A stretch of DNA of 64,000 nt, from positions 31,318 through 95,317 of the forward strand of contig UQYD01000004.1 of the NCBI GenBank assembly GCA_900545305.1. The letters are read 5' to 3'. Below, one piece after another: positions 10,716-20,445 of this stretch. The DNA comes from an uncultured Eubacterium sp. Its GTDB lineage: Bacteria > Bacillota > Clostridia > Lachnospirales > CAG-274. The translations under genes and the position numbers were made by a program. The notes under the pieces were generated by a model. That model was given only the letters and a program-made list of their open reading frames with translations, was not told the DNA's origin and did not search any database. The stretch's first letter is position 1; every line of letters starts with the position of its first letter.

Positions 10716-13700
10716 ATGAAGAAAAGATTTTTAGCTTTACTTCTTGCGATGACTATGGCAATGAGCGTTACAGCTTTTGCTCGTTTTGATAACGAAGAAT
10801 TTAATTATCGCAAAACAACTAATGTAGAAGCTGAAGCCTTTGGCGAACAGATTTTAGTTACTTGGCCAGCCGTTGATAAAAGTGGTAACTTAATTAATGC
10901 CAATCCACTTGCTTCAACATCAACTTACGGCAATCCTACAGGAGGTTGGACAAATCCAACAAAGGGTATGATTATTCAGTATCCTAACTGGAATATTGCC
11001 GGCAATACTACTAATCCAACACAGGTAGCAACTGGTGAGGCAAAAGTTCTCTTTGGTCTTACTCAGGAAAAGACTACTGATTACCCTGTAGTTGTTAAAG
11101 ATGCTAAAACAAATGAAGTTGTTGAGCAGGCTTATTTATCTGATGAAGTTGTAGCACAGAACTTTGCTACTCAGTACAATATCTACTATTCTAAAGACGG
11201 TTCTAACTGGACTTTAGACCACGAAACAAAGACTATTAACCACGGTAAGAAAATTTGCAGACCACAGGCAGACGGTACTTACAAAGACGATTCTAAGGTT
11301 ACTTTCTTCCTTGAAGACCAGCTTGTTGACCCATTAACTGCAACTCTTGACCCTGGCACAAAATACTATATCAAGGTTGTAGCTACAAATGCTGCAAACA
11401 CTAAGGAAAACTTTAAGGAATTTACAACTGACATAACAACTCCGGCAGCTGCTGAAAAGACACCTGCCTTTCCTACAGTTGAGGGTGGTGGTACTTATTC
11501 TCAGGGTGGTAGAGGTACTGACTCTAAGCCTGGTGATGTATACGTTGTAACAAGTCTTGATGACAGCGTTTCAAATCCACAACCTGGTACTCTCCGTTAT
11601 GGTCTTTTAAGAAAAGACAGAAAAGACGGTAACATCTCTTACCCTAGAACTATTGTATTTGCTGTAGGTGGTACAATCAACATTGACCCAACAGCATCAA
11701 AGAATAACAGAAGATTAACTATTGCTGACAACACTACTGTTCTTGGTCAGACAGCTCCTGGCGAAGGTATTACTATTGCCGGTGCATCTACTAAGTTTAA
11801 TGGCGAAAATATTATCGTTCGTTACCTTCGTGTTCGTTTAGGCGATGGCTATGACCAGGATGCTGCAACAGCAACTGGTAAGAATATTGTAATTGACCAT
11901 TGTACATTTAACTGGGGTGTTGACGAAACATTTACAGCTAAGGAACTTATTAACACAAGTATTCAGTACAACATCATTGCAAACAGCCTTTCTATTGTAA
12001 ATAAGAACGGCGACAACAACACAGACCCAGAACTTAACTCAGGCGAAAGTGAAGCTAAGCACGGTATGGGTTCTATATTAAATGGTTTTGATACATCATT
12101 TACTCACAACCTTTGGGCTAACCACGGTACAAGAAACCCTCGTTTTGAAGGTGCTTTCACTTACGGTGGTATTACATATCAGAACAAAGTAGATTTCCAG
12201 AACAATGTTGTATTTAACTGGGGTCACAATTCTGGTTACGGTGGTGACAGAGGTAGTGGTAACACTAACTTAATTAATAACTACTACAAGCCAGGTCCTA
12301 ATACACTTGAAAAAACTAAGACAAGAATTTTCGATTGTGACGGTAGTGGCACAAGTAGCTGGTATGTAACAGGTAACTATATGTATGGTAGTGATGAAGT
12401 TACTGCTGACAATGCTCTTGGTGTAAAGGACTTTGGTACAGCCGGTAAGAAACTTTCTTCTCCTGTTGAGCTTACTATTCCTTATAGTGCTGAAAGTGCT
12501 ACAGACGCCTACAACAGTGTTGTAAACGGTGTTGGTGCATCTTGTTTCAGAGATTCTGTAGATGCAAAACTTGTAAATGCTGTTAAGTCTGGCGAAAGTG
12601 CATTTATTAACACTCAGACTGAAGAAGGTGGTTGGCAGACTCCTACTGTAGTTTCAACATTAGTTGATACAGATAAAGACGGTATGCCTGATACTTGGGA
12701 AGATGCAATGGGTCTTAACAAGAATGACGCCTCTGATGCTGGTCTTATTGTAAATGACCCTACAAAGAGTTACAACGGTTACTCTAATATTGAAGTATAT
12801 GCTAACAGTCTTATTGGCGAATGGACAGAATTCTCAACAAAGCCTACTGTTACAAATACTGAAATTTCTATTGACTCTATTAACAACGGTACTGACAACG
12901 TATATGTAAAGTCTAACGATGTACAGGCTACTCTTGAAGCCGGTAAGACTTACAATGTTGAATATTCTTACACTTCTGATGCTAAGGATTACAACGGTCA
13001 GTTTGAATTATGGATTAACGACCAGAAAGTAAGCGATAACCAAAAGTCATTTACAGTTCCTAATACTGTAGGTAATTACAAGCTTGCTATTAAGGCAACA
13101 GGTACTGGAAATACTCTTTCTCAGCCTGTAAATATTATTATTGTACCTGCAAATACAACAGGTCAGAACATTGAAGGCTTTACTTCAACAGACATCGGTC
13201 CGGTAAGAACAGCTGGTGCTGATTACTATGATGCACAGACAGGTACTCTTGTTACTACAGGTGCTGGTCGTGTTGGTATATTAAATACTACTTCAACTGA
13301 AGAACCTGATGCTTTCCACTTTAACTATGTTAAGGCTAAGGGAAACATCGACTTTACTGCAAAGGTTGATAACCTTGCTAAGATTGATTACAACCAGAAC
13401 TCAGGCTTAATGATAAGAAAGAGCCTTGATACATCAAGTCCTTTCTATATGACTTCTATTTCATTCTTAAAGGGCGAAGATTACGAAGGTGCAACTGACG
13501 CCTCTGGTGGTGCTGTAAGAGCTAAGAACATTAAAGCTGTTTACAGAAATCAGGCTGGTGATTTAGTTGGTTACGGTAAAATGTTAAGTATTCCACAAAA
13601 GAGAGTTTCTGAAGAACCAAATCACGGTTATATGCACATTAATGTAAATAACGGTGTTGTTACTTTATCAGCATCTTACGATAATGTAAACTGGTATACT

Positions 13701-14048
13701 CTCAATACATTTAACATTGATTGGACAGATGACTACTATGTAGGTTTTGCAACTGATGCTGCTCAGGATTATATGGACTTTACAAGATTTAATGCAACTA
13801 AGTTTGCTGACATAAATCTTTCAACAGCAACTTCTGCTGTTGTTGGTGATGCCGATATGAACGGTAGTATCACAGCTGATGATGCAGCTGCTACATTACA
13901 GTACGTATTAACAGCTACCGGTCTTTCTCCACAGGGTGTAGCAAATGTTAAGGCAGTTCTTCCTAAGGAAGACGAAATTACTTCTGTTCACGCAGCATTA
14001 ATTTTACAAAATGCTTTAGATAGTACATTCATATTGCCACAGGCATAA
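10716..14048 (+). CDS. Secreted PL1 pectate lyase with C-terminal dockerin
   Basis: A 1110-residue enzyme expected to cleave pectate by beta-elimination. After a signal peptide (about 1-22) comes a fibronectin-III-like region (about 32-240). The PL1 parallel beta-helix follows from about 255 to 640, with IVRYLRVRLGDGYDQDA, VIDHCTFNWGVDETF and NHGTRNPRFEG holding the conserved catalytic-site Arg (about 470). A DTDKDGMPDTWED calcium-type linker is near 650, an Ig-like segment at about 705-800, a laminin-like beta-sandwich at about 815-1035, and a dockerin at 1043-1110. The first dockerin repeat, DADMNGSITADDAA, keeps its calcium ligands, while the second (LPKEDEITSVHAAL) has lost most of them. 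The tail ALDSTFILP is shared with other dockerins here. It is a monocistronic unit with its own terminator. Confidence 0.9.
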   Translation: MKKRFLALLLAMTMAMSVTAFARFDNEEFNYRKTTNVEAEAFGEQILVTWPAVDKSGNLINANPLASTSTYGNPTGGWTNPTKGMIIQYPNWNIAGNTTNPTQVATGEAKVLFGLTQEKTTDYPVVVKDAKTNEVVEQAYLSDEVVAQNFATQYNIYYSKDGSNWTLDHETKTINHGKKICRPQADGTYKDDSKVTFFLEDQLVDPLTATLDPGTKYYIKVVATNAANTKENFKEFTTDITTPAAAEKTPAFPTVEGGGTYSQGGRGTDSKPGDVYVVTSLDDSVSNPQPGTLRYGLLRKDRKDGNISYPRTIVFAVGGTINIDPTASKNNRRLTIADNTTVLGQTAPGEGITIAGASTKFNGENIIVRYLRVRLGDGYDQDAATATGKNIVIDHCTFNWGVDETFTAKELINTSIQYNIIANSLSIVNKNGDNNTDPELNSGESEAKHGMGSILNGFDTSFTHNLWANHGTRNPRFEGAFTYGGITYQNKVDFQNNVVFNWGHNSGYGGDRGSGNTNLINNYYKPGPNTLEKTKTRIFDCDGSGTSSWYVTGNYMYGSDEVTADNALGVKDFGTAGKKLSSPVELTIPYSAESATDAYNSVVNGVGASCFRDSVDAKLVNAVKSGESAFINTQTEEGGWQTPTVVSTLVDTDKDGMPDTWEDAMGLNKNDASDAGLIVNDPTKSYNGYSNIEVYANSLIGEWTEFSTKPTVTNTEISIDSINNGTDNVYVKSNDVQATLEAGKTYNVEYSYTSDAKDYNGQFELWINDQKVSDNQKSFTVPNTVGNYKLAIKATGTGNTLSQPVNIIIVPANTTGQNIEGFTSTDIGPVRTAGADYYDAQTGTLVTTGAGRVGILNTTSTEEPDAFHFNYVKAKGNIDFTAKVDNLAKIDYNQNSGLMIRKSLDTSSPFYMTSISFLKGEDYEGATDASGGAVRAKNIKAVYRNQAGDLVGYGKMLSIPQKRVSEEPNHGYMHINVNNGVVTLSASYDNVNWYTLNTFNIDWTDDYYVGFATDAAQDYMDFTRFNATKFADINLSTATSAVVGDADMNGSITADDAAATLQYVLTATGLSPQGVANVKAVLPKEDEITSVHAALILQNALDSTFILPQA

Positions 14049-14050
14049 TA

Positions 14051-14107
14051 ATTCACTATAAAAAAAGAGGTATTCCATTTCGGAATACCTCTTTTTTTAT
14101 AGTGAAT
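14051..14107 (+). terminator. Terminator of the PL1 gene
   Basis: A long inverted repeat, AGAGGTATTCC/GGAATACCTCT, flanked by A and T runs and extended by TTCACTATA/TATAGTGAA. It is symmetrical and so could also act for the convergent gene at 14181-14927. It overlaps the edge of repeat copy B. Confidence 0.9.
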
Positions 14108-14170
14108 CGGAAAGATAAATCCGATGGCTTGCTTGTCAAGCCACAAATTAACAAAGTTAATTTGTTCTGA
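14103..14170 (-). repeat. Dispersed three-hairpin repeat, copy B
   Basis: Reverse orientation of the element at 3621: CAGAAC, ACAAATTAAC-TTT-GTTAATTTGT, GGCTTG/CAAGCC, then ATCGGA/TCCGAT around TTTATCTT. It lies between convergent genes. Confidence 0.85.
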
Positions 14171-14180
14171 ATACCTATAT

Positions 14181-14927
14181 TTATTTAAAGTAAAATGGCA
14201 AGTCACTTCCACCATTTCCAAAAAAGTCATTTTGCTGACTGTATAAATAATCAATACTGTGTAAAGTATTTACTAATGCTGAAAAAGCAACAACTGCTAC
14301 AATAGAAATTACAAGAGTCGCAAAAATAACTATCCAAATCTTTTTATTTTCACTTGCACCCTTAATGTTAGAAACTGCCATAGTTGTAAGTGCAACTGTA
14401 GGCAAAATAGTAAACATAAGAACATAAACACTTGCGTCTACATTAATGAAAGCCACAAAAGCTGAAACTATCATAAATGCCATATTTACAGGTATTGCTA
14501 CTGTAGCAAGTTGTAAACAAGCCTTAAATCTTAAATAGCAATGTGCTAATCTACTAGCAAAACTTATGGCAATTCCATAAATTAAATCTCCAAAAATACT
14601 TATACCAAAGGCAAATAAGCCTAATTCAAATTTTGACTTTGTAATGTATGTAAGCACAGTATTAGATGACATTAATGTTTCAAATACAGCAAATACAAGT
14701 ACAAAAGCCACAACAGCCTTTAAAAGTATAAGTTTAATAGCCATTTTCCCATAGTCAAGAGAAAAATAACTTTTAATAGTTTCTGACGGATTTACAAATA
14801 AATCCCTTGCAAAATGAACTGTACTCATTACAGTATCACTAAATTTAATAGTAGGTTTTTCAACATTAGTTGTACAGTTGCAAACCTCTCCGTCTTTTAA
14901 TTCTCTACCACATTTAGAACAGTACAT
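14181..14927 (-). CDS. Zinc-ribbon multi-pass membrane protein
   Basis: A 248-residue protein with an N-terminal zinc ribbon, MYCSKCGRELKDGEVCNC (two Cys pairs), a soluble linker to about 60, then five or so hydrophobic segments between about 68 and 230. It resembles the loosely defined YIP1/zinc-ribbon membrane families of Firmicutes. No enzymatic motif is visible and the function is unknown. It starts 2 bases after the thiE stop, with GGGAGAG overlapping the thiE end, so the two are probably co-transcribed. The C-terminus NDFFGNGGSDLPFYF is soluble. Confidence 0.75.
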   Translation of the reverse strand: MYCSKCGRELKDGEVCNCTTNVEKPTIKFSDTVMSTVHFARDLFVNPSETIKSYFSLDYGKMAIKLILLKAVVAFVLVFAVFETLMSSNTVLTYITKSKFELGLFAFGISIFGDLIYGIAISFASRLAHCYLRFKACLQLATVAIPVNMAFMIVSAFVAFINVDASVYVLMFTILPTVALTTMAVSNIKGASENKKIWIVIFATLVISIVAVVAFSALVNTLHSIDYLYSQQNDFFGNGGSDLPFYFK

Positions 14928-14929
14928 AA

Positions 14930-15574
14930 TTAACTCTCCCTTACTATTTTACTAGCTTTTTCTTTCATTATTTTTGCTGATTTTTCTACATCTTCACTTT
15001 TGAAAATAGCAGATACTACAGCCACACCGTCAATACCATATCCTTCTAAAGACATAATATTTTCACTGTTTATGCCACCTATTCCTACAACGGGAATATC
15101 AGCATATGATGTTATTTTATTTGAAAGCTCCTTTGTCATATGGGTTGTACCGGACTTTGTCGATGTGTCAAACATAGCACCTATACCCAAATAATCAGCA
15201 CCCTGACCTACAGCTGTAACAGCTCTTTCATAAGTTCTGGCTGTTGCCCCTATAATTTTATTATTACCTAATATTTTTCTGGCATTAGCTACAGACATAT
15301 CATCTCCACCAACATGTACACCGTCTGCATCTATATCCTTTGCCAATTCAACATTATCATTTATTATCATAGGCACATTATATTTGTCAGTTACCTTTTT
15401 TACATCAAGAGCAATTCTCTTAAATTCATCATAGGATGCTTCTTTTTCCCTTATTTGAACAAAGGTAACACCACCTTTTATAGCCTCCTCAACAGCCCGT
15501 GCAAGAGTTTTATTTCCAAGCCAACGGCTATCAGTTACAGCATATAATAAAAGCTGATTTCTATTTACGAGCAA
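14930..15574 (-). CDS. thiE: Thiamine-phosphate synthase
   Basis: A TIM-barrel enzyme joining hydroxymethylpyrimidine diphosphate and thiazole phosphate to thiamine phosphate. Marks are LYAVTDSRWL, FVQIREKEASYDEF, MIINDNVELAKDIDADGVHVGG, GATARTYERA, YLGIGAMFDTSTKSG and PVVGIGGINSENI. The open frame starts at 15622. A TTG start at 15574 is preferred because GGAG lies 9 bases upstream and the resulting 214 residues suit the family; ATG at 15583 or 15589 is possible. No other thiamine gene is adjacent, so it probably works with salvage or distant thi genes. Confidence 0.93.
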   Translation of the reverse strand: MLVNRNQLLLYAVTDSRWLGNKTLARAVEEAIKGGVTFVQIREKEASYDEFKRIALDVKKVTDKYNVPMIINDNVELAKDIDADGVHVGGDDMSVANARKILGNNKIIGATARTYERAVTAVGQGADYLGIGAMFDTSTKSGTTHMTKELSNKITSYADIPVVGIGGINSENIMSLEGYGIDGVAVVSAIFKSEDVEKSAKIMKEKASKIVRES

Positions 15575-15680
15575 TATTATCATCTCCATATTAAAATTCA
15601 AATTACGGTTAGAGTATAGCATAAAAGCAAAAAATCTTCAATGTATTTGCCATTTATGAAGTTAAACTTCATTTTTAGAC

Positions 15681-15710
15681 AAAAAAAGTCCCTCGAAAAT
15701 TCGAGGGACT
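15681..15710 (-). terminator. Terminator of the CE8-CE12 gene
   Basis: The stem AGTCCCTCGA/TCGAGGGACT is followed by seven T on the minus strand. Confidence 0.92.
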
Positions 15711-15725
15711 AAAAATATTATATTT

Positions 15726-18700
15726 TTACTGTTCAACAGGCATAAGGAATGTTGAATCAAGAGCTTTCTGAAGGATATATGCTGCATCCTTAGCAGTAAT
15801 ACCGTCTTCCTTGTCAACATTTGCATTCTTGATACCCTGTTCTGTAATTTCTGTGCTTTCTGGAGCAAGGCAATAAGAAAGTGCAAGAGCTGCATCATCA
15901 GCTGTTACTACTTTATCACCATTTGCATCACCAACAACAGGCTTTTCAACTGGAGGAGTAACACTACCACCCTTTAATTTAGCAATAGAATTATTTACAA
16001 AATCAGTCCAGTAAGTATCAACATAGCTTTCGTCATATGCACCAGCCGGATTCTTGTCGTAACCAGTAAATGTACCATTAGACATTACCATAAATTCTGT
16101 GTAACCCTTATCATCGGCAGCTGTTACCTTTGATGGAGCAACAACACCAGAAGCAAGACCAAGGCTAGAGCCCTTAATCTGTTCAGCTAATTTACAAGCA
16201 ACAGCAAAACCACCAAGTTTGCTGTGGTGAGTCTTTTCGCCTGGAGCAAAAAGTCTGCTTGCAAGGTTTGATACTTCGCCACTAGCTGTAGAATCTGCCT
16301 TGTAAGCATCTTCGTACATAGCCTTTGTAACACTAAACATATCAATACATTCAATACCATTTTCCTGTGCAAGCTGTTTAACAGCTGTTACATAAGCATC
16401 ATTTGATGATGTATTATCATCGTGATGAGCCTTAATTGTACCGTCTGCGTTAAAGTATAATCTTGAAACAGGAGTTACAAGAACAGGAGTTGCACCCTTG
16501 TCCTTAGCTGCATCAATATACTTCTGTAAGTAATACTTGTAAGTTCCTTCAGTTGTTGGATATACACCGTTTGCATCAGGAGTACCAATAGGTACATATC
16601 TGTCAGCATAAGTGTAAGCACAGTCATTATGACCAAACTGAATGAATAAATAATCGCCAGCATACATCTGGTTTGTAATCTTATCTAAGAAACCATCATC
16701 AAGGAAAGTCTTTGAACTTCTACCACCTTCGGCATAGTCCATTACAGCATACTTACCAGAGTCTAATAAGTTACCGAGGAATTCACCCCAAGAACCTTCA
16801 ACTCTATTAGCACCAGAGTTGTTAATAGCACCTGCTGAATAATCCTTTACAGTAGAGTCGCCAGCAAGGAATACAGCAATCTTACCACTTGGTCTGTCTG
16901 TATCTACACTACCTGAGCCCTTAACAACAGGTTTAGCACTTGTAATTGAAACTGGAGCAATACTCTTGCCGTCAGCTGTCATACCTACAACAGTTGCTCT
17001 AATATAGTAGCCAATATCATCAGCAACCATATTGTAGCCAGTATTTGTCTTTGCATTGTCAACCTTAACAACAGTTGCGTTGCCACTTTCGTCTACTCTT
17101 TCCCAAATAATTCTTGAAGCATCTGCATCTGTACCTAAGTCATACTTACATTCCATAATATAACCACTTTCCGGAAGAAGTACATCACACTTAGAGCTGA
17201 AATATGGAGCAGTTGTAAACTTGAGTTCTGCTGGAGATGCAGTATAGTATGTTGGAGTCCAACCATTGAAATAAGCTGTAGCATCGGCATTTACATCAGT
17301 TGAAACTGTGCCTGCTATTCTGCTTGTTGTATCAACTGGAGTATTGCCATATACTGTACCCATTTCCTTATACTTAGCAGCTTCTGGGTTAACACCACTC
17401 ATTGATGTCCAACCAGTTGGGTCAATAGTATCGCTGTTCTGTAATACTGTATTAAACATTGTTACTGCAGCATCTGCATCCCAAGGTCTACCAAAGAATT
17501 CAGGAGCATGCTTTTTACCGTCTTTCTGAGTTACAATACAACCTCTGAAAAGGTAACCCTTGTAGTCATTCATACTGTTTGCTCTTGCAGCAGTAAGGTA
17601 ACCACTCTGTCCCTTATCTGAGTAACCACAGAATCTAAGTTCGCAGTTATCAAATACAACGTTACCTGAACCGAAGATATAGTCTGTGTTACCTTCAATC
17701 ATACAATCTTTGAAGTAACCGTGAATAGCACCTGTGTAAAGTGTATCCTGACTACCTACAAAGTTACAATTCTTAAATTCTGAATTGTCTGCATCAACTA
17801 TAATAGCTGTTGCTCTTTCTGTTGCATCGTAGCTGGTTGGGTCAGAGTTAATCTTTCTTACGAAAGCCTTTGAACCGTCACTTTCAACACCGTCTACGAT
17901 TTCTTCATCAGTAATGTACTTACTAAATGAAGTTTCAAATGTAATATTTTCAGCCTTAAAGCCAGTTGCTGTGTTCTTTACATATGTAGCAACACCCCAC
18001 TTCTGAGGAAGTTTCTTGTCAAACTTATCAAAAGCATTTTCCTCATTGTAGTAGCCTGTGCCGTCAATACTGTAATACTTGTAACCAATACCATAGTACC
18101 AAGTGAGAACAACTTCGCCTTCGCCCTCTTTTGCAAGAGTAATGTAAGGAGTTTCGATTGAAACCTGTTCTCTATATGTACCTGGAGCAATATGTATTGT
18201 AATTCTCTGTTCTTCGCTTGTAGGGTTCATAACCTTAGCAGCTGCAACAGCTTCGCCAAGAGTATCAAAGTTATTAGCCTTACCAGCACAACCTACATAA
18301 ATATCAGAAGAATATTTAACGTCAGGTGTTGGCTTAACAGCAGGAACAAAAAGAATATTCTTTGATGTTGCTCTGCCGTCTACAACAACGTGACCAGAAG
18401 TCTTATAGCCATCTACAGATGCAACAACACTGTATGAACCATCTCTAAGATTTACAGTATAGCTTGTACCATTTACTGTACCTACATAGTTGTAATCATC
18501 AGCCAAATTAGTAAATGATAATACCTTTACATCTGCACCACTTGGAAGACCTTCTAAAGTACCAGTAACTGCATATGTAGCCTTTAAAGAAACTGTAACA
18601 TCCTGTTCAACATTTGAGCTTGAATTAACAGTACCATTTGCTGTTACTTCATAGTCATTAATACCCTCAAACTGAGCTGTATATTCAACATCAGGTTCAA

Positions 18701-19823
18701 GAGTAGCTGAGTATGTTAATGTTGCTGTATCTAACTTAGCAACAACTGTATCTGAATTAGATGAAGCCTCTGGAACGAAGTTCATAACCATTTTAGATAC
18801 ATCATATGCACTATCAATACCTAAAACTTTACCAGATACAACATATGTATTTTTAGCTTCTACATCAAGATTTACATTTGAAAGTCCAGTCTTTACATCT
18901 TCAAGTTTAACTGTAACATTTCTACTTGCATTTGTGAAACCAAAACCTACCGCATTTTTAAGAATTGCCTTATAAGTATATCCTGGAGTAAGATATGCTG
19001 TATAAGTACCGTCAGCATTTACCTGTGCGTTAAGCTGAACACCGTTTGTCTGATTTTCAAATAAAACGCTGTAGCCTGAAACACCAGTAGCCTTAGTGTC
19101 TACCTTACCAGTAACTGCTACTGCATTATACTTAACAATTCTGTTGATTACTGGCTTACCTGCATTAGTAGCAGCGTCAAACCAAACCTTGTAAGAACCG
19201 TTGTACTTAGCAATAAAATCAACTTTTTCCTGTGTACCACCGGCTACAATGTGTTCATCATTCTGTTCGCCCTCAGTACCAAGGTACTTAAATTCAACAC
19301 CTGAATTAGCTGCATTTGATGGACCAGTATAAACAGAAATACCGTCACCAGCTGTTACATTGTTTAAAACAACACAACGTCTAGCTTCGCCACCTGAACC
19401 ATTAGAATAGAACATACCGTCAGCAGTATATCCATCAGCATAAGCATTTGAACCCTTTCCGTTAGTACCATAACCTCTTGTACCATAATTGCCACTTGCA
19501 ATATCATAGTATAAACGGTCTTTTGCTACAACATTTAAAGTTAAACCATCATCAATAACAATATCGCCGGCAGTTTCAAACTGACCTTTTGATGCCTTGT
19601 AAGATGATGAACCGTCACTTACTTGTGTCATATTATCAAGAGTAGTCTTTGTAATATGATTTGTGTAAAGTGATGTGTCTGATTCTTCTACTCCACCAAA
19701 GTCCCAAACATCAATAGTGTTTCCACTTGCAAAAACACTAGAAACATTAGCCATTGCAAAACTACCTACCATCATAGTAAGAGCAAGTAATGAACTAATA
19801 AATCTTTTAGCTTTTTTTGCCAT
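15726..19823 (-). CDS. Secreted CE8 pectin methylesterase fused to CE12-type acetylesterase, with dockerin
   Basis: A 1365-residue multidomain pectin de-esterifying enzyme. A signal peptide (about 1-32) and a beta-rich N-terminal region (to about 240) are followed by three carboxypeptidase-regulatory-like beta-sandwich repeats (about 240-500). The CE8 beta-helix (about 505-860) has GSQDTLYTG, GNTDYIFGSGNVVFDNC with the catalytic Asp, and FGRPWDADA. An SGNH hydrolase of the CE12 rhamnogalacturonan acetylesterase type (about 975-1265) has FLAGDSTVKDY (Ser), YAEGGRSSKTF, FIQFGHNDC and KTHHSKLGG (His). A dockerin (about 1297-1365) has DANGDKVVTADDAA and DKEDGITAKDAA and ends ALDSTFLMP. It removes methyl and acetyl groups and so prepares pectin for the PL1 and PL9 lyases. 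Its own promoter and terminator make it a single-gene unit. ATG follows GGAGGAG. Confidence 0.92.
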   Translation of the reverse strand: MAKKAKRFISSLLALTMMVGSFAMANVSSVFASGNTIDVWDFGGVEESDTSLYTNHITKTTLDNMTQVSDGSSSYKASKGQFETAGDIVIDDGLTLNVVAKDRLYYDIASGNYGTRGYGTNGKGSNAYADGYTADGMFYSNGSGGEARRCVVLNNVTAGDGISVYTGPSNAANSGVEFKYLGTEGEQNDEHIVAGGTQEKVDFIAKYNGSYKVWFDAATNAGKPVINRIVKYNAVAVTGKVDTKATGVSGYSVLFENQTNGVQLNAQVNADGTYTAYLTPGYTYKAILKNAVGFGFTNASRNVTVKLEDVKTGLSNVNLDVEAKNTYVVSGKVLGIDSAYDVSKMVMNFVPEASSNSDTVVAKLDTATLTYSATLEPDVEYTAQFEGINDYEVTANGTVNSSSNVEQDVTVSLKATYAVTGTLEGLPSGADVKVLSFTNLADDYNYVGTVNGTSYTVNLRDGSYSVVASVDGYKTSGHVVVDGRATSKNILFVPAVKPTPDVKYSSDIYVGCAGKANNFDTLGEAVAAAKVMNPTSEEQRITIHIAPGTYREQVSIETPYITLAKEGEGEVVLTWYYGIGYKYYSIDGTGYYNEENAFDKFDKKLPQKWGVATYVKNTATGFKAENITFETSFSKYITDEEIVDGVESDGSKAFVRKINSDPTSYDATERATAIIVDADNSEFKNCNFVGSQDTLYTGAIHGYFKDCMIEGNTDYIFGSGNVVFDNCELRFCGYSDKGQSGYLTAARANSMNDYKGYLFRGCIVTQKDGKKHAPEFFGRPWDADAAVTMFNTVLQNSDTIDPTGWTSMSGVNPEAAKYKEMGTVYGNTPVDTTSRIAGTVSTDVNADATAYFNGWTPTYYTASPAELKFTTAPYFSSKCDVLLPESGYIMECKYDLGTDADASRIIWERVDESGNATVVKVDNAKTNTGYNMVADDIGYYIRATVVGMTADGKSIAPVSITSAKPVVKGSGSVDTDRPSGKIAVFLAGDSTVKDYSAGAINNSGANRVEGSWGEFLGNLLDSGKYAVMDYAEGGRSSKTFLDDGFLDKITNQMYAGDYLFIQFGHNDCAYTYADRYVPIGTPDANGVYPTTEGTYKYYLQKYIDAAKDKGATPVLVTPVSRLYFNADGTIKAHHDDNTSSNDAYVTAVKQLAQENGIECIDMFSVTKAMYEDAYKADSTASGEVSNLASRLFAPGEKTHHSKLGGFAVACKLAEQIKGSSLGLASGVVAPSKVTAADDKGYTEFMVMSNGTFTGYDKNPAGAYDESYVDTYWTDFVNNSIAKLKGGSVTPPVEKPVVGDANGDKVVTADDAALALSYCLAPESTEITEQGIKNANVDKEDGITAKDAAYILQKALDSTFLMPVEQ

Positions 19824-20007
19824 TTTCTTCTCCTCCTTTTATTTATTGTTGCCTTTTGACAACACACCTATATTATATAGGTTTGACATAAAAAAGTCAA
19901 TTAAACAGCACTATTTTATACAAAATATTTAAAGCTTTTTTATATTGGATTGTTCAAAAATAACCATTTGCATTAACTTAGGATTTTACTATATAAATTT
20001 TTGACAT
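19824..20007. other. Intergenic stretch upstream of the CE8 gene
   Basis: AT-rich, expected to hold the CE8 gene promoter on the minus strand. I see no gene. The whole 622-base gap to rpsT is filled by this, the repeat pair at 20008-20139, a terminator-like hairpin and the rpsT terminator. Confidence 0.5.
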
Positions 20008-20075
20008 TCAGAACAAATTAACTTTGTTAATTTGTAGCTTGACAGGCAAGCCATCGGATTTATCTTTCCGATTCA
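20008..20075 (+). repeat. Dispersed three-hairpin repeat, copy C
   Basis: The same order as copy A, with ACAAATTAAC-TTT-GTTAATTTGT, GCTTG/CAAGC and ATCGGA/TCCGAT around TTTATCTT. It is followed 4 bases later by the divergent copy D. Confidence 0.85.
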
Positions 20076-20079
20076 CTGG

Positions 20080-20139
20080 TCAGAACTTTCAACTTCGTTG
20101 AAAGTCACACTTCGTGTGTCCGATTTATCTTTCGGTTCA
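20080..20139 (+). repeat. Dispersed three-hairpin repeat, divergent copy D
   Basis: It opens with the same CAGAAC, but hairpin 1 is CTTTCAAC-TTC-GTTGAAAG, hairpin 2 is CACAC-TTC-GTGTG and hairpin 3 is CCGA/TCGG around the preserved TTTATCT loop. The stems have changed in both arms while the fold is kept. Confidence 0.75.
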
Positions 20140-20141
20140 CT

Positions 20142-20181
20142 AAAAAAAAGAAAAACGAGCCCACCAAACCCGTTTTTCTTT
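20142..20181 (-). terminator. Terminator-like hairpin, unassigned
   Basis: AAAGAAAAACG/CGTTTTTCTTT with eight T following on the minus strand. It could back up the rpsT terminator. The bases between them (20182-20330) hold no gene I can support. Confidence 0.6.
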
Positions 20182-20330
20182 CGTAATACTAAAGGCGTTG
20201 AAACCGTTTTGTTCGAACACATAAGCACTAAATGCGTAACACAACACATAAATAAAAGCACAGAGGAAGGAGTCTTTATTTATAAAACTTTTTCAGTTAC
20301 TTAAGGGGTATAAACTGCAAAAAAGTCAAT

Positions 20331-20371
20331 AGAACAAAACGAGGCGTTGAAGCCTATAGCCTCAACGCCTT
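20331..20371 (-). terminator. rpsT terminator
   Basis: The stem GGCGTTGA/TCAACGCC is followed on the minus strand by TCGTTTTGTTC, about 75 bases after the rpsT stop. Confidence 0.75.
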
Positions 20372-20445
20372 TGTACTGTCTGAATTATATAACACCAAAA
20401 CAAAATTGTCAAGTGTTTTATACTCAAAAAATATTTAAAATAAAA

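Noticed and set aside
20073..20304. Open frames on both strands over the repeat region
   Set aside because: They are composed of repeat and terminator sequence, have no ribosome binding site, and resemble no family.
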